DNA of 64,000 nt from Prevotella sp. (GTDB lineage: Bacteria > Bacteroidota > Bacteroidia > Bacteroidales > Bacteroidaceae), in the NCBI GenBank assembly GCA_016281055.1, contig JAEEHW010000082.1, forward strand, positions 62,001 through 126,000, read 5' to 3'. Under the pieces are notes generated by a model. The model had not been told where the DNA came from, made no database searches, and was given only the letters and a program-made list of their open reading frames with translations. The first letter of the stretch is position 1; each line of letters opens with the position of its first letter. A program made the translations under genes and the position numbers. Below are positions 51,364-59,330 of the stretch, in pieces.

Positions 51364-51757
51364 CTTGAAAGCAGTTAGTCCACGAGTTGGGCATGTGTTT
51401 TCAAGACATATTGGTTTGATGTTCATGCGGACATGTCTCGTGAAGACACCACTGCCGTGACATCAGAAAAGGGCGTTTATTTGACGTTTTATCTTCTACT
51501 CTTGAAAGTCTGGTAAATTTTCATTATGTTGTAAGAAGATGACGCAACCGAAACGTCTACGTGGGTGATTATTATGACAGATCGCTCACTCTGTAGGTAT
51601 ATATACACTGTGTATATGTATCGTGTAAAGGGTGCAGTGTATCTATTTGTAATTATCTCTTCGGCGTGGGCTAACTGGTTGCTTATCCTTACAACATAGG
51701 TTTACCAGAGCCTCAAGAGTGGGATAAGCAGAAGGTACAGCAACCCACGTCTTTTTC
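51364..51757 (+). ncRNA. Long structured RNA leader with two competing folds and a terminator-like end
   Basis: Fold 1 has separate hairpins. A 5' hairpin is 51364-51370 with 51398-51404. Hairpin A is 51483-51489 with 51551-51557 plus 51491-51497 with 51534-51540. Hairpin B is 51681-51688 with 51722-51729 plus CGTGGG at 51665-51670 with CCCACG at 51744-51749, followed by TCTTTTT. Fold 2 is long-range: the loops of A and B are complementary in three blocks (51498-51505 with 51713-51720; 51509-51517 with 51701-51709; 51525-51534 with 51689-51698), continued by GCAACC 51544-51549 with GGTTGC 51677-51682. GGTTGC can instead pair with GCAACC at 51740-51745 in hairpin B, so the folds exclude each other. 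It may be an attenuator or an independent RNA. I recognise no family. Confidence 0.6.
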
Positions 51758-51824
51758 ATTCCCTAAATTTATTATTAACCGCCGACTCCGAGGGTGCTAT
51801 AGGCAAGGAAAAACTTATTAGCGT

Positions 51825-52211
51825 ATGGAGAAGAAAATTAAAAAAGAGTGTCTATTTGAGATTTTGTTGACAAAATTGAAGGAAATGCAACATGTCACAA
51901 GAGTTTATATCGGCAAAACCAATGACGTAAAGCGTAGAGGTCAGGAGCACTTGGAGGAAGAGGGGTTTGCACATACAGTAGAAATAGCACATGGACTTCC
52001 TGAGGTTATTTCTGAAGCTGAGAAATATATGATAAACAGATTCAAAACTACAGAAAGAGTAAATTGGAAGTTTTGCAATAATAGTGATGGAGGCGAAGGA
52101 GAGCCTAATAAGAAACTCTATGTTTCCTACGATTATGATCGCTCTACAATGAAATGTGATGCTGACGTAAATGATGACGTATTAGATATTGATAGTTATG
52201 AACTCAATTAA
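51825..52211 (+). CDS. Small GIY-YIG-like nuclease domain protein
   Basis: The 128-residue product matches the second half of the GIY-YIG core with correct spacing: RVYIGKT (Tyr 28, Gly 30), Arg 38, His 42 (RRGQEH), Glu 66 in SEAEKYMINRF and an Asn near 79. These correspond to Tyr17, Arg27, His31, Glu75 and Asn90-type positions of I-TevI. The first GIY strand is not visible, and the N-terminus is instead lysine-rich and helical. The C-terminal 40 residues are acidic with no match. It is the first gene after the long structured leader and is 12 bases before the LRR protein gene. Nuclease activity is inferred. Confidence 0.65.
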   Translation: MEKKIKKECLFEILLTKLKEMQHVTRVYIGKTNDVKRRGQEHLEEEGFAHTVEIAHGLPEVISEAEKYMINRFKTTERVNWKFCNNSDGGEGEPNKKLYVSYDYDRSTMKCDADVNDDVLDIDSYELN

Positions 52212-52223
52212 CACAGAACTAGC

Positions 52224-54077
52224 ATGAAACACATTAACATAACAATTCTCCTTACTACGCTAATGTGTATGTTTGGAGTACAGACTTTTGCTCATCATTT
52301 CGAAGCAAAAAACAATGACGGAGTTACCATATATTATGCTTATACTAACAACAATAGCAATAGCTCAACTGTGTATGTGACATTTCGTGGTAGCACCTAT
52401 ACAGCGTCTTCAGGAGAATACAGAAATGATGTAGTTATACCAGAAACTGTCACATACAATGGCAAAACATACAAAGTGACGAGTATCCGCAGTTATGCAT
52501 TCTATGATTGTAGTGGTCTTACCTCAGTAACCATTCCCAAGAGTGTGACGTCAATTGGTGAAAGAGCGTTCAATGGTTGCAGCGGTCTTACCTCAGTAAC
52601 TATTTCCGAGGGTGTGACGTCAATTGGTGAAAGAGCGTTCGCAGGCTGCAAGGCTCTTGTTTCTTTGACAATTCCCAATAGCGTGACGTCAATAAGTGAT
52701 TATGCGTTCCTGGATTGTAGTGGATTAAAAAGGATGAGAGTGTCAGATAATGTTGAGGTTATAAATGAAACCATTTTTAATAGTTGCAATTTTGAAACAC
52801 TTATTTTAGGCAAGAAAACATGTTACATTGATATTAATTCTTTGAGTGCTTCGAAGTTTTTAATGGTTTACGCCGAAATTCCTCCCAAAATAATTAGTTC
52901 AAATGGAACAATCAAAGTGCAGAATACTGCATTGATTTTAGTTCCATACAATAAATTGGAAGAATACAAACATGAATGGATTGATTATTATCCTTCATAT
53001 CTAGGATACAAGTATTTACCCATAGTCGATGCGGATATTTGTTTTTATGACCAAGCCACTCTGCAGGATTATCTTGTGGAAACTGAGAAATATGACATGG
53101 ATACCATAACTTCTGTGGCATTCTATAATGGAAAGGATGATTACTTGACAGACAAATGGCTGAGAACAGGAATGAATCCTAACTGCTTGTTTTATGTTTA
53201 TCCAGATGATATCATGACTGGAGACAATGTGGTTAATATATCAAACAGCACAGCGGAAAACATTGTATTACAAGACGGATATTCTTTCAGATGTCCTACG
53301 GCATTCAACGCTAAAAACATTTTATACTCTTACACCCCCAATGTGTGGGCTGATGGAAAGAAAGGTTGGGATGCACTATGTCTGCCGTTCAGGGTGTCTC
53401 AGTTCAAAGCAAGTACAAAAGGCTCTATATCGCCAATCTTGCTGGGAGCAAACGGAGACTTCTGGCTTCGCAAATTCGTCGGAGCATCAAGCGAAGAACT
53501 GTATTTCACCTCTACATACGATGGAATAATGGAAGCTAACACTCCATACATCGTGGCATTCCCTGGAAAAGGAATGGGCAGCGGAAATTTAGAGGGCCAA
53601 AGCATTTCATTTATAGGAAAGGATATAGAAGTGGGAGTTTCTGAAGAAAAAGAAATACAGCGAAATGAGTATATCTTCAAAGCAAACTATAACACCGCAG
53701 CCGACGGTCACACCGGATGGGTATTGAATTCTGCGGGAGATGGCTTCGATGAAAGTCAAACTGTAGGTAACAAACCATTCAGGGCGTATTTCTACACAGA
53801 CGACGGAAATGCAGCAGGAGCAAAGAGTCTTTGTATTGGATATATTGGTGATGAGGAGATGACTGCCATAGATGAATTACTAATGGAAAAAGAATCAATA
53901 AAGGTAAATGCAGATGGTTCTGTAGAGGTTGTTTCTTCCAAAGATGGTGTCATCAATGTGTTTGGAGTAAATGGTACTCTTGTATGTAGCCAAAAGGTGA
54001 CGAAGGGAATCAATTATATTGGTGGCCTTCCTAAAGGACTTTATATAATAAACAAGCAGAAAATTATTATACCATGA
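52224..54077 (+). CDS. BspA-like leucine-rich-repeat surface protein
   Basis: The 617-residue product has a signal peptide through about residue 23 and a short beta domain. About four LRR_5 (BspA-type) repeats follow (about 85-185: SYAFYDCSGLTSVTIPKSVT, then SIGERAFNGCSGLTSVTISE and so on). A long central beta-rich region has no clear family. The C-terminal tail of about 60 residues (GVINVFGVNGTLVCSQKVTK, then GLPKGLYIINKQKI) is of the type used for type IX secretion or surface attachment. BspA-type proteins bind host matrix or other bacteria. Its last four bases (ATGA) overlap the dockerin-type gene. Confidence 0.85.
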   Translation: MKHINITILLTTLMCMFGVQTFAHHFEAKNNDGVTIYYAYTNNNSNSSTVYVTFRGSTYTASSGEYRNDVVIPETVTYNGKTYKVTSIRSYAFYDCSGLTSVTIPKSVTSIGERAFNGCSGLTSVTISEGVTSIGERAFAGCKALVSLTIPNSVTSISDYAFLDCSGLKRMRVSDNVEVINETIFNSCNFETLILGKKTCYIDINSLSASKFLMVYAEIPPKIISSNGTIKVQNTALILVPYNKLEEYKHEWIDYYPSYLGYKYLPIVDADICFYDQATLQDYLVETEKYDMDTITSVAFYNGKDDYLTDKWLRTGMNPNCLFYVYPDDIMTGDNVVNISNSTAENIVLQDGYSFRCPTAFNAKNILYSYTPNVWADGKKGWDALCLPFRVSQFKASTKGSISPILLGANGDFWLRKFVGASSEELYFTSTYDGIMEANTPYIVAFPGKGMGSGNLEGQSISFIGKDIEVGVSEEKEIQRNEYIFKANYNTAADGHTGWVLNSAGDGFDESQTVGNKPFRAYFYTDDGNAAGAKSLCIGYIGDEEMTAIDELLMEKESIKVNADGSVEVVSSKDGVINVFGVNGTLVCSQKVTKGINYIGGLPKGLYIINKQKIIIP

Positions 54078-54478
54078 GAATTATACATCGAAAAAGCGTT
54101 ATATTGATAGGTTTGTCATTATTCACTTTTTTAATGATACCAACCCCTGTAGCTGGTTCTGATGACAATACTCAGAAAAGCCCATCTATGGGTGGTTCTG
54201 GACTCAGTGATCAGGAACAGGAAAGCCCTTCAATGGGTGGAACTGGACACAGTGACCAGGAGCAGGACAGTCCGTCTGTAAACAAGTTTTTGTTGGGTGA
54301 CGTGAACCACGATGGTTATATCACCATGGCAGATGCAAATATGGTGGTGAACTATTTCCTTGCTACAAATAAGCCAGAGGACTTCGATGTGAAAGCCGCC
54401 GACGTGAATGGTGACGGCTCAATCACCATGGCGGATGCAAACCAGATAGTGAATATGTTCCTGGGTAGTGCACAGTGA
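54074..54478 (+). CDS. Exported dockerin-type protein with a 15-residue tandem repeat
   Basis: The 134-residue product has a signal peptide to about residue 28 and a repeated linker (SPSMGGSGLSDQEQE, then SPSMGGTGHSDQEQD, then SPSVNK). Two calcium-binding dockerin repeats follow (GDVNHDGYITMADANMVVNY, about 76-95, and ADVNGDGSITMADANQIVN, about 113-131). Asp/Asn ligands at positions 1, 3, 5 and 12 of each loop are intact. Type I dockerins bind cohesins; no cohesin is seen here, and in Bacteroidetes such domains are often found on surface proteins with unknown partners. Overlap with the LRR gene implies coupled translation and a shared role. Confidence 0.82.
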   Translation: MRIIHRKSVILIGLSLFTFLMIPTPVAGSDDNTQKSPSMGGSGLSDQEQESPSMGGTGHSDQEQDSPSVNKFLLGDVNHDGYITMADANMVVNYFLATNKPEDFDVKAADVNGDGSITMADANQIVNMFLGSAQ

Positions 54479-54566
54479 TACCAACGGTTGGTATTGTTCG
54501 TACCAAGACCAGGTATTGTTTGTACCAATGGTTGGTATATGTTGTACCAACCGTTGGTATCAATGC
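54479..54566. repeat. Four 22-bp tandem units, each with a TACCAA..TTGGTA palindrome
   Basis: Units begin at 54479, 54501, 54523 and 54545, exactly 22 bp apart, and start TACCAAC, TACCAAG, TACCAAT and TACCAAC. Units 1, 3 and 4 contain TACCAA-N3-TTGGTA palindromes; unit 2 is degenerate (TACC..GGTA). The linkers are similar (TTGTTCG, TTGTTTG, TATGTTG). The array begins at the dockerin stop codon and lies about 80 bp upstream of the transketolase promoter. Confidence 0.85.
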
Positions 54567-54646
54567 GTAATTCGTAAATTGGGGTTTGCAAAATGCAGGA
54601 ATTATAAGAAATAATTATTGTTTGTTCCTTTTTTTATAAAGAATAT

Positions 54647-54678
54647 TTTGCGTATATAAAAAAAATAATGTAACTTTG
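54647..54678 (+). promoter_or_regulatory. Promoter of transketolase
   Basis: TTTG at 54647-54650, 20 bp, TAACTTTG at 54671-54678, 45 bp before ATG 54724. Confidence 0.7.
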
Positions 54679-54723
54679 CAAAAGTCTAAACAAGCAATAT
54701 TATTTTCTAAACTATTATTTATA

Positions 54724-56751
54724 ATGGCAAACGACATCAAAGTATTGAATCATGCTGCTGACAATATCAGAATATTGGCAGCAGCATCAGTTGAGAAAGC
54801 TAAGTCGGGACACCCAGGCGGAGCCATGGGCGGTGCCGACTTTATTAATGTACTTTATTCTGAATATCTGCAGTACGACCCAAAGAACCCGGAGTGGGTT
54901 GGTCGCGACCGCTTCTTCCTCGACCCTGGTCATATGGCACCGATGCTTTATTCACAGTTGTGCCTTGCTGGCAAGTTCTCGCTTGATGAGTTGGCACAGT
55001 TGCGTCAGTGGGGTTCACCTACAACAGGACACCCTGAGTTTGAGATAGCACGTGGCATAGAAAATACCTCTGGTCCTCTCGGACAGGGACACGTATTCGC
55101 TATAGGTGCAGCCATCGCAGCCAAGTTCCTTGCTGCGCATACCGGCAACCCAACATTCGCAAAGGAAACCATCTATGCATACATCTCTGACGGTGGCATT
55201 GAGGAGGAAATCTCACAGGGTGGTGCACGTGTGGCTTCTACTCTTGGACTTGACAACCTCATCATGTTCTATGACTCTAACGACATCCAGCTCTCTACTG
55301 AGACTAAGGAGGTTATGAATGAGGATACAGCAGCCAAGTATCGTGCACTCGGTTGGTATGTAATTGAAATCAACGGTAACGATGCAGCTCAGATTCGCAA
55401 GGCTATCGAAGAGGCAAAGGCAGTCAAGGGACAGCCTGCACTCATCATAGGTAAGTGTATCATGGGTAAGGGCGCACTGAAGGAAGACGGTACATCATAC
55501 GAGGCAAACTGCAAGACTCACGGTGCACCTCTCGGTGGTGGCGCTTTCGTCAACACAATAAAGAATCTCGGTGGTGACCCAGAGAATCCATTCCAGATTT
55601 TCGATGACGTTAAGGAACTCTATGCAAATCGTGCTAAGGAGCTTGAGGCAATCGCTGCAGAGCGTTATGCAGAGGAAAAGGCATGGGCTGACGCCAACCC
55701 AGACAAGGCAGCACAGTTGAAGGACTGGTTCGCAGGCAAGGCACCAAAGGTTGACTGGTCTGTTGTTTCTCAGAAGGCCAACGATGCTACACGTTCTGCA
55801 TCTGCAGCATGTCTGAGCGCATTGGCAGAGCAGGTGCCAAACATGATTTGTGCATCAGCCGACCTCTCAAATTCTGACAAGACCGACGGCTTCCTGAAGA
55901 AGACACGCGCCCTGACCAAGGACGACTTCGGTGGCGCATTCTTCCAGGCAGGTGTGGCAGAGCTTACCATGGCATGCTGCTGCATAGGTATGGCACTTCA
56001 CGGAGGTGTAATACCAGCATGTGGAACATTCTTCGTATTCTCAGATTATATGAAGCCAGCAGTGCGTATGGCTGCCCTGATGCAGTTGCCAGTGAAGTTC
56101 ATCTGGACACACGACGCATTCCGTGTTGGTGAGGACGGTCCTACACATGAGCCTGTTGAGCAGGAGGCACAGATTCGCCTTATGGAGAAACTGCACAACC
56201 ACGCAGGCAAGCCATCTGTTCTCGTACTCCGCCCGGCAGAGGCAAAGGAGACAACAGAAGCTTGGAAACTCGCTATCGAGAATACTGCAACTCCTACGGC
56301 TCTTATCTTCTCACGCCAGAATATCAACGACCTGCCAGAGGGCAACGACTATTCACAGGTTGCCAAGGGCGCATACGTTGTTGCAGGTTCTGACGAAAAC
56401 CCAGACGTTGTGTGCGTAGCTTCAGGTTCTGAGGTTTCTACACTCGTCAGCGGTGCAGAACTGCTTCGCAAGGATGGTGTGAAGGTTCGCATTGTCAGCG
56501 TTCCTTCAGAGGGCCTGTTCCGTGAGCAGTCAGCAGAGTATCAGCAGAGCGTTATCCCAGCTGGTGCAAAGGTATTCGGCATGACAGCCGGACTGCCAGT
56601 AAACCTGCAGGGCTTCCTCATCGGTGCTGATCCTAAGTCAAAGATCTGGGGTCTGGAGAGCTTCGGTTTCTCTGCACCATACAAGGTGCTTGACGAGAAG
56701 CTGGGTTACACCGCTGAGAACGTTTACAAGCAAGTGAAATCTATTTTATAA
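54724..56751 (+). CDS. tkt: Transketolase
   Basis: The product has 675 residues from ATG 54724; an upstream TTG inside the promoter is not used. Thiamine-diphosphate sites are DFINVLYSEYLQYDP, GPLGQGHVFAIGAAIAAK and the metal motif YISDGGIEEE near 155-164, where enzymes such as E. coli's read GDGC. The second Pyr domain has CASADLSNSDKT and FVFSDYMKPAVRMAAL, and THDAFRVGEDGPTHEPVEQ is present. It transfers two-carbon units in the non-oxidative pentose phosphate pathway, joining arabinose breakdown to glycolysis. rpiB follows after an inverted repeat. Confidence 0.95.
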   Translation: MANDIKVLNHAADNIRILAAASVEKAKSGHPGGAMGGADFINVLYSEYLQYDPKNPEWVGRDRFFLDPGHMAPMLYSQLCLAGKFSLDELAQLRQWGSPTTGHPEFEIARGIENTSGPLGQGHVFAIGAAIAAKFLAAHTGNPTFAKETIYAYISDGGIEEEISQGGARVASTLGLDNLIMFYDSNDIQLSTETKEVMNEDTAAKYRALGWYVIEINGNDAAQIRKAIEEAKAVKGQPALIIGKCIMGKGALKEDGTSYEANCKTHGAPLGGGAFVNTIKNLGGDPENPFQIFDDVKELYANRAKELEAIAAERYAEEKAWADANPDKAAQLKDWFAGKAPKVDWSVVSQKANDATRSASAACLSALAEQVPNMICASADLSNSDKTDGFLKKTRALTKDDFGGAFFQAGVAELTMACCCIGMALHGGVIPACGTFFVFSDYMKPAVRMAALMQLPVKFIWTHDAFRVGEDGPTHEPVEQEAQIRLMEKLHNHAGKPSVLVLRPAEAKETTEAWKLAIENTATPTALIFSRQNINDLPEGNDYSQVAKGAYVVAGSDENPDVVCVASGSEVSTLVSGAELLRKDGVKVRIVSVPSEGLFREQSAEYQQSVIPAGAKVFGMTAGLPVNLQGFLIGADPKSKIWGLESFGFSAPYKVLDEKLGYTAENVYKQVKSIL

Positions 56752-56759
56752 ATTCTGGG

Positions 56760-56833
56760 TTATTAGTTATTAGTCATTAATTGTCGGGTTGTCATGAATA
56801 CACCCGCAATTGATGGCTGATGACTGGTAACAA
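56760..56833. repeat. Imperfect inverted repeat between tkt and rpiB
   Basis: GTTATTAGTCATTAATTG on the left pairs with CAATTGATGGCTGATGACTG on the right with an insertion, and CGGGT with ACCCG. It fills the gap. Confidence 0.5.
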
Positions 56834-56859
56834 TATACTAACAACTTAAATATAAGCCT

Positions 56860-57291
56860 ATGAACAACAAGATTATCGGTATTGCCAGCGATCACGCAGG
56901 CTTCCCACTTAAGCAGTTTGTATTACAGTACCTTGAGGAGAAAGGTATAGAGTATAAGGATTTTGGCACATATAGTGACCGTTCGTGTGACTATCCAGAT
57001 TTTGCACATCCTCTGGCAGACGACATTGAGTCAGGTGTGGTATCGTGCGGCATAGGCATTTGCGGTTCAGGCGAGGGTATGGCAATGACGCTCAACAAGC
57101 ACCACGGTGTGCGTGCCGGATTGGCATGGAATGTTGAGATAGCACATCTTATCCGCCAGCACAATGATTCCAACTGTCTTGTATTGCCAGGACGCTTCAT
57201 CACCAACCGTGAGGCAGCAGTCATCATTGACGAGTTCCTCAAGACTCCGTTTGAGGCAGGTCGTCATCAGTTGCGCATCGACAAGATGTAA
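56860..57291 (+). CDS. rpiB: Ribose-5-phosphate isomerase B
   Basis: The 143-residue RpiB/LacAB-fold enzyme has IGIASDHAGFPLKQ (about 5-18), CGIGICGSGEGMAMTLNKH with the active-site cysteine (about 64-82) and the conserved NCLVLPGRFI. It interconverts ribose 5-phosphate and ribulose 5-phosphate. Placement after tkt puts two pentose phosphate steps together. Confidence 0.94.
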   Translation: MNNKIIGIASDHAGFPLKQFVLQYLEEKGIEYKDFGTYSDRSCDYPDFAHPLADDIESGVVSCGIGICGSGEGMAMTLNKHHGVRAGLAWNVEIAHLIRQHNDSNCLVLPGRFITNREAAVIIDEFLKTPFEAGRHQLRIDKM

Positions 57292-57316
57292 GGATATAAT
57301 CCTGAGATAAAGAATA

Positions 57317-57350
57317 TAAAACGGTGGAAAGAAACTCTTTTCACCGTTTT
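57317..57350 (+). terminator. Terminator after rpiB
   Basis: AAAACGGTG pairs with CACCGTTTT, with an inner AAAG/CTTT helix; 25 bases after the stop, followed by T/A-rich sequence. Confidence 0.75.
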
Positions 57351-57417
57351 ATTATGTATGTAAAAATATAGAAATATCATACAAATACATTCAGTTGATA
57401 AAAAAACGTGTTAAACG

Positions 57418-57449
57418 TTTGTGAATTCAAAAAGTTATTGTTACCTTTG
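57418..57449 (+). promoter_or_regulatory. Promoter of the DUF4348-murB unit
   Basis: TTTG at 57418-57421, 20 bp, TACCTTTG at 57442-57449, 37 bp before the ATG. Confidence 0.7.
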
Positions 57450-57486
57450 CAAGGAAATTGTTTTGAATAGGATATTATAAAAAAAA

Positions 57487-58335
57487 ATGAAAAAAGCTAT
57501 TTTCCTTTTGATGGGAATTATTGTGTCAGCTCTGTTCTTTTCTACAGGTTGTACAAACAAGAATGCAGAAGCTGCTGACAGCATAGGTGCAGATACGCTT
57601 GTGGAAGACACCGCTGCCAATGATTCACTGTCGGAAATGATAGCCGAAGAGGAAATGCCCGCTTCGGCCGATGAGTTGTTTGATGATTTCTTCTTCAATT
57701 ATGCAGCCAGCCGCAAGGTGCAGAAGGAACGTACCGTATTTCCTCTGCCGGTAAACTCTTGGGGAAAAGAAAGCAAGATTGAAGAAAAAGCTTGGAAGCG
57801 CGAGCATTTCTTCATGCAGCAAGGGTATTACACCCTTATTTTCCATAAGGCATCGCAGATGAATATGGTAAAAGACACTGCTGTAAGTGACGTTACCGTA
57901 GAGAAGATCATGGTAAACAAAAACATGGTGACACGATGGCACTTCGCTCGCACTCGTGGCCTGTGGTATATGGATGGAATGTCACATATTTCATTGGGAC
58001 AGCATCCTGATGCCGGATTCATACGTTTCTATCAGCGCTTTGTCACTGACAGTGCCTTCCAGCATCGCTCACTTGCAGAGAGCATTGCCTTCACGGGGCC
58101 TGATCCCGATGATGATTTCTCAACAATGTCTGGTGTGATAATGCCAGAACAGTGGCCTATGTTCGTGCCATGGATGCCTTCTGGAACATTGTATAATATA
58201 ATATACGGTAAGAATCCGTATCCAGCATCAAACACCCGTTTGTTCTATGTACGTGGCATAGCCAACGGATTGCAGATGGATATGGTGTTTACAAAGAAAG
58301 GAAAGGGTTGGAAATTAGAAAAGGTAAACACATAA
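57487..58335 (+). CDS. DUF4348-family lipoprotein
   Basis: The 282-residue product has a lipoprotein signal with lipobox STGC near residue 22, an acidic low-complexity linker (about 28-62) and a domain starting ELFDDFFFNYAASRKVQKERTV that fits DUF4348. Conserved aromatic and charged positions (FPLPVNSWG, WHFARTRGLWYMD) are present. Function is unknown. Its stop overlaps the murB start by one base (TAATG), so the two genes are coupled. Confidence 0.78.
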   Translation: MKKAIFLLMGIIVSALFFSTGCTNKNAEAADSIGADTLVEDTAANDSLSEMIAEEEMPASADELFDDFFFNYAASRKVQKERTVFPLPVNSWGKESKIEEKAWKREHFFMQQGYYTLIFHKASQMNMVKDTAVSDVTVEKIMVNKNMVTRWHFARTRGLWYMDGMSHISLGQHPDAGFIRFYQRFVTDSAFQHRSLAESIAFTGPDPDDDFSTMSGVIMPEQWPMFVPWMPSGTLYNIIYGKNPYPASNTRLFYVRGIANGLQMDMVFTKKGKGWKLEKVNT

Positions 58336-59330
58336 TGCAGAGTCTGTTAAACTATAATACCTTTGGTATAGACCATTCCTGCAAGAAGATATACGAGCCC
58401 CGCACTGTGGCAGAATTGCAGGAAATGCTGCCTATGCTTCGCAAAGAGCCATTGCTGATAGTCGGTGGGGGCAGCAATCTGTTGCTCACCCGTGACTTTG
58501 AAGGTAATGTGCTGCATCCCATGATAAAGGGAATAGAAAGAGATAGCCAGGGTGACGGTGGCTGTACCTTGCGCATTGGTGCAGGAGAGGTATGGGATGA
58601 TGTGGTGCAGTGTACTGTAGAAGAAAACCTTTCAGGTATGGAAAACTTGTCGCTGATACCTGGTGATGTAGGCGCATCGGCAGTACAGAATATCGGTGCA
58701 TACGGGGTAGAAGCGAAAGATTTGATATGTCTTATAGAAGCAGTAGAGATTGCAACGGGTGAGATAGTCAAGATTTCGCCGTCAGAGTGCAATTATGGAT
58801 ATCGCTACAGCCGTTTCAAGGATGAATGGAAGGGAAAGTATGTCATTACCCATGTAACATATAAGTTGAGCGAAAAGTTTGAACCGCGACTTGATTATGG
58901 AAACCTGAGGTCAGTGCTGCAGGAACGCGGCATAAATAATCCATCGTTGCGTGATGTCAGGGATGTTATTATAGAAATACGCAATGCTAAATTGCCCGAT
59001 CCGAAGGTGGAAGGCAATGCCGGCTCTTTCTTCATGAATCCCATCGTAAGTAAAGAAAAGGCTGAGAATCTGATAAAGGAATATCCCAATATGCCTCATT
59101 ACAATATCAGTGAGACAGAAGAAAAGATACCAGCCGGTTGGTTGATAGAACAGAGCGGATGGAAAGGCAAAACGCTTGGAAGGGCCGGTGTTCATGCCAA
59201 ACAGGCACTCGTATTGGTGAATAAGGGAGGTGCAACAGGAAAGGAAATCCTGGCACTGTCAGATGCGGTATGCAAAACGGTGAGAGAGAAATTCGGAATA
59301 GAGTTGAAACCAGAAGTGAACATTATATGA
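58335..59330 (+). CDS. murB: UDP-N-acetylenolpyruvoylglucosamine reductase
   Basis: The product has 331 residues from ATG 58335; an earlier start at 58308 lies inside the preceding gene. FAD-binding motifs LLIVGGGSNLLLT (about 35-47) and LIPGDVGASAVQNIGAYGVE (about 109-128), the substrate-site YGYRYSRFK and the catalytic serine region GNAGSFFMNP are all present. It makes UDP-MurNAc for peptidoglycan. It overlaps the next gene by four bases. Confidence 0.95.
   Translation: MQSLLNYNTFGIDHSCKKIYEPRTVAELQEMLPMLRKEPLLIVGGGSNLLLTRDFEGNVLHPMIKGIERDSQGDGGCTLRIGAGEVWDDVVQCTVEENLSGMENLSLIPGDVGASAVQNIGAYGVEAKDLICLIEAVEIATGEIVKISPSECNYGYRYSRFKDEWKGKYVITHVTYKLSEKFEPRLDYGNLRSVLQERGINNPSLRDVRDVIIEIRNAKLPDPKVEGNAGSFFMNPIVSKEKAENLIKEYPNMPHYNISETEEKIPAGWLIEQSGWKGKTLGRAGVHAKQALVLVNKGGATGKEILALSDAVCKTVREKFGIELKPEVNII

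Noticed and set aside
51257-51460. 67-residue plus-strand reading frame
   Set aside because: Runs across the promoter and into the structured leader; composition does not look coding.
51364-51757. Retron or diversity-generating element
   Set aside because: The inverted repeats look msd-like at first, but no reverse transcriptase gene is nearby and the repeats are better explained as competing RNA folds.
54479-54566. Short CRISPR array
   Set aside because: The 22-bp units are directly abutting with similar linkers and no unique spacers, and there are no cas genes.
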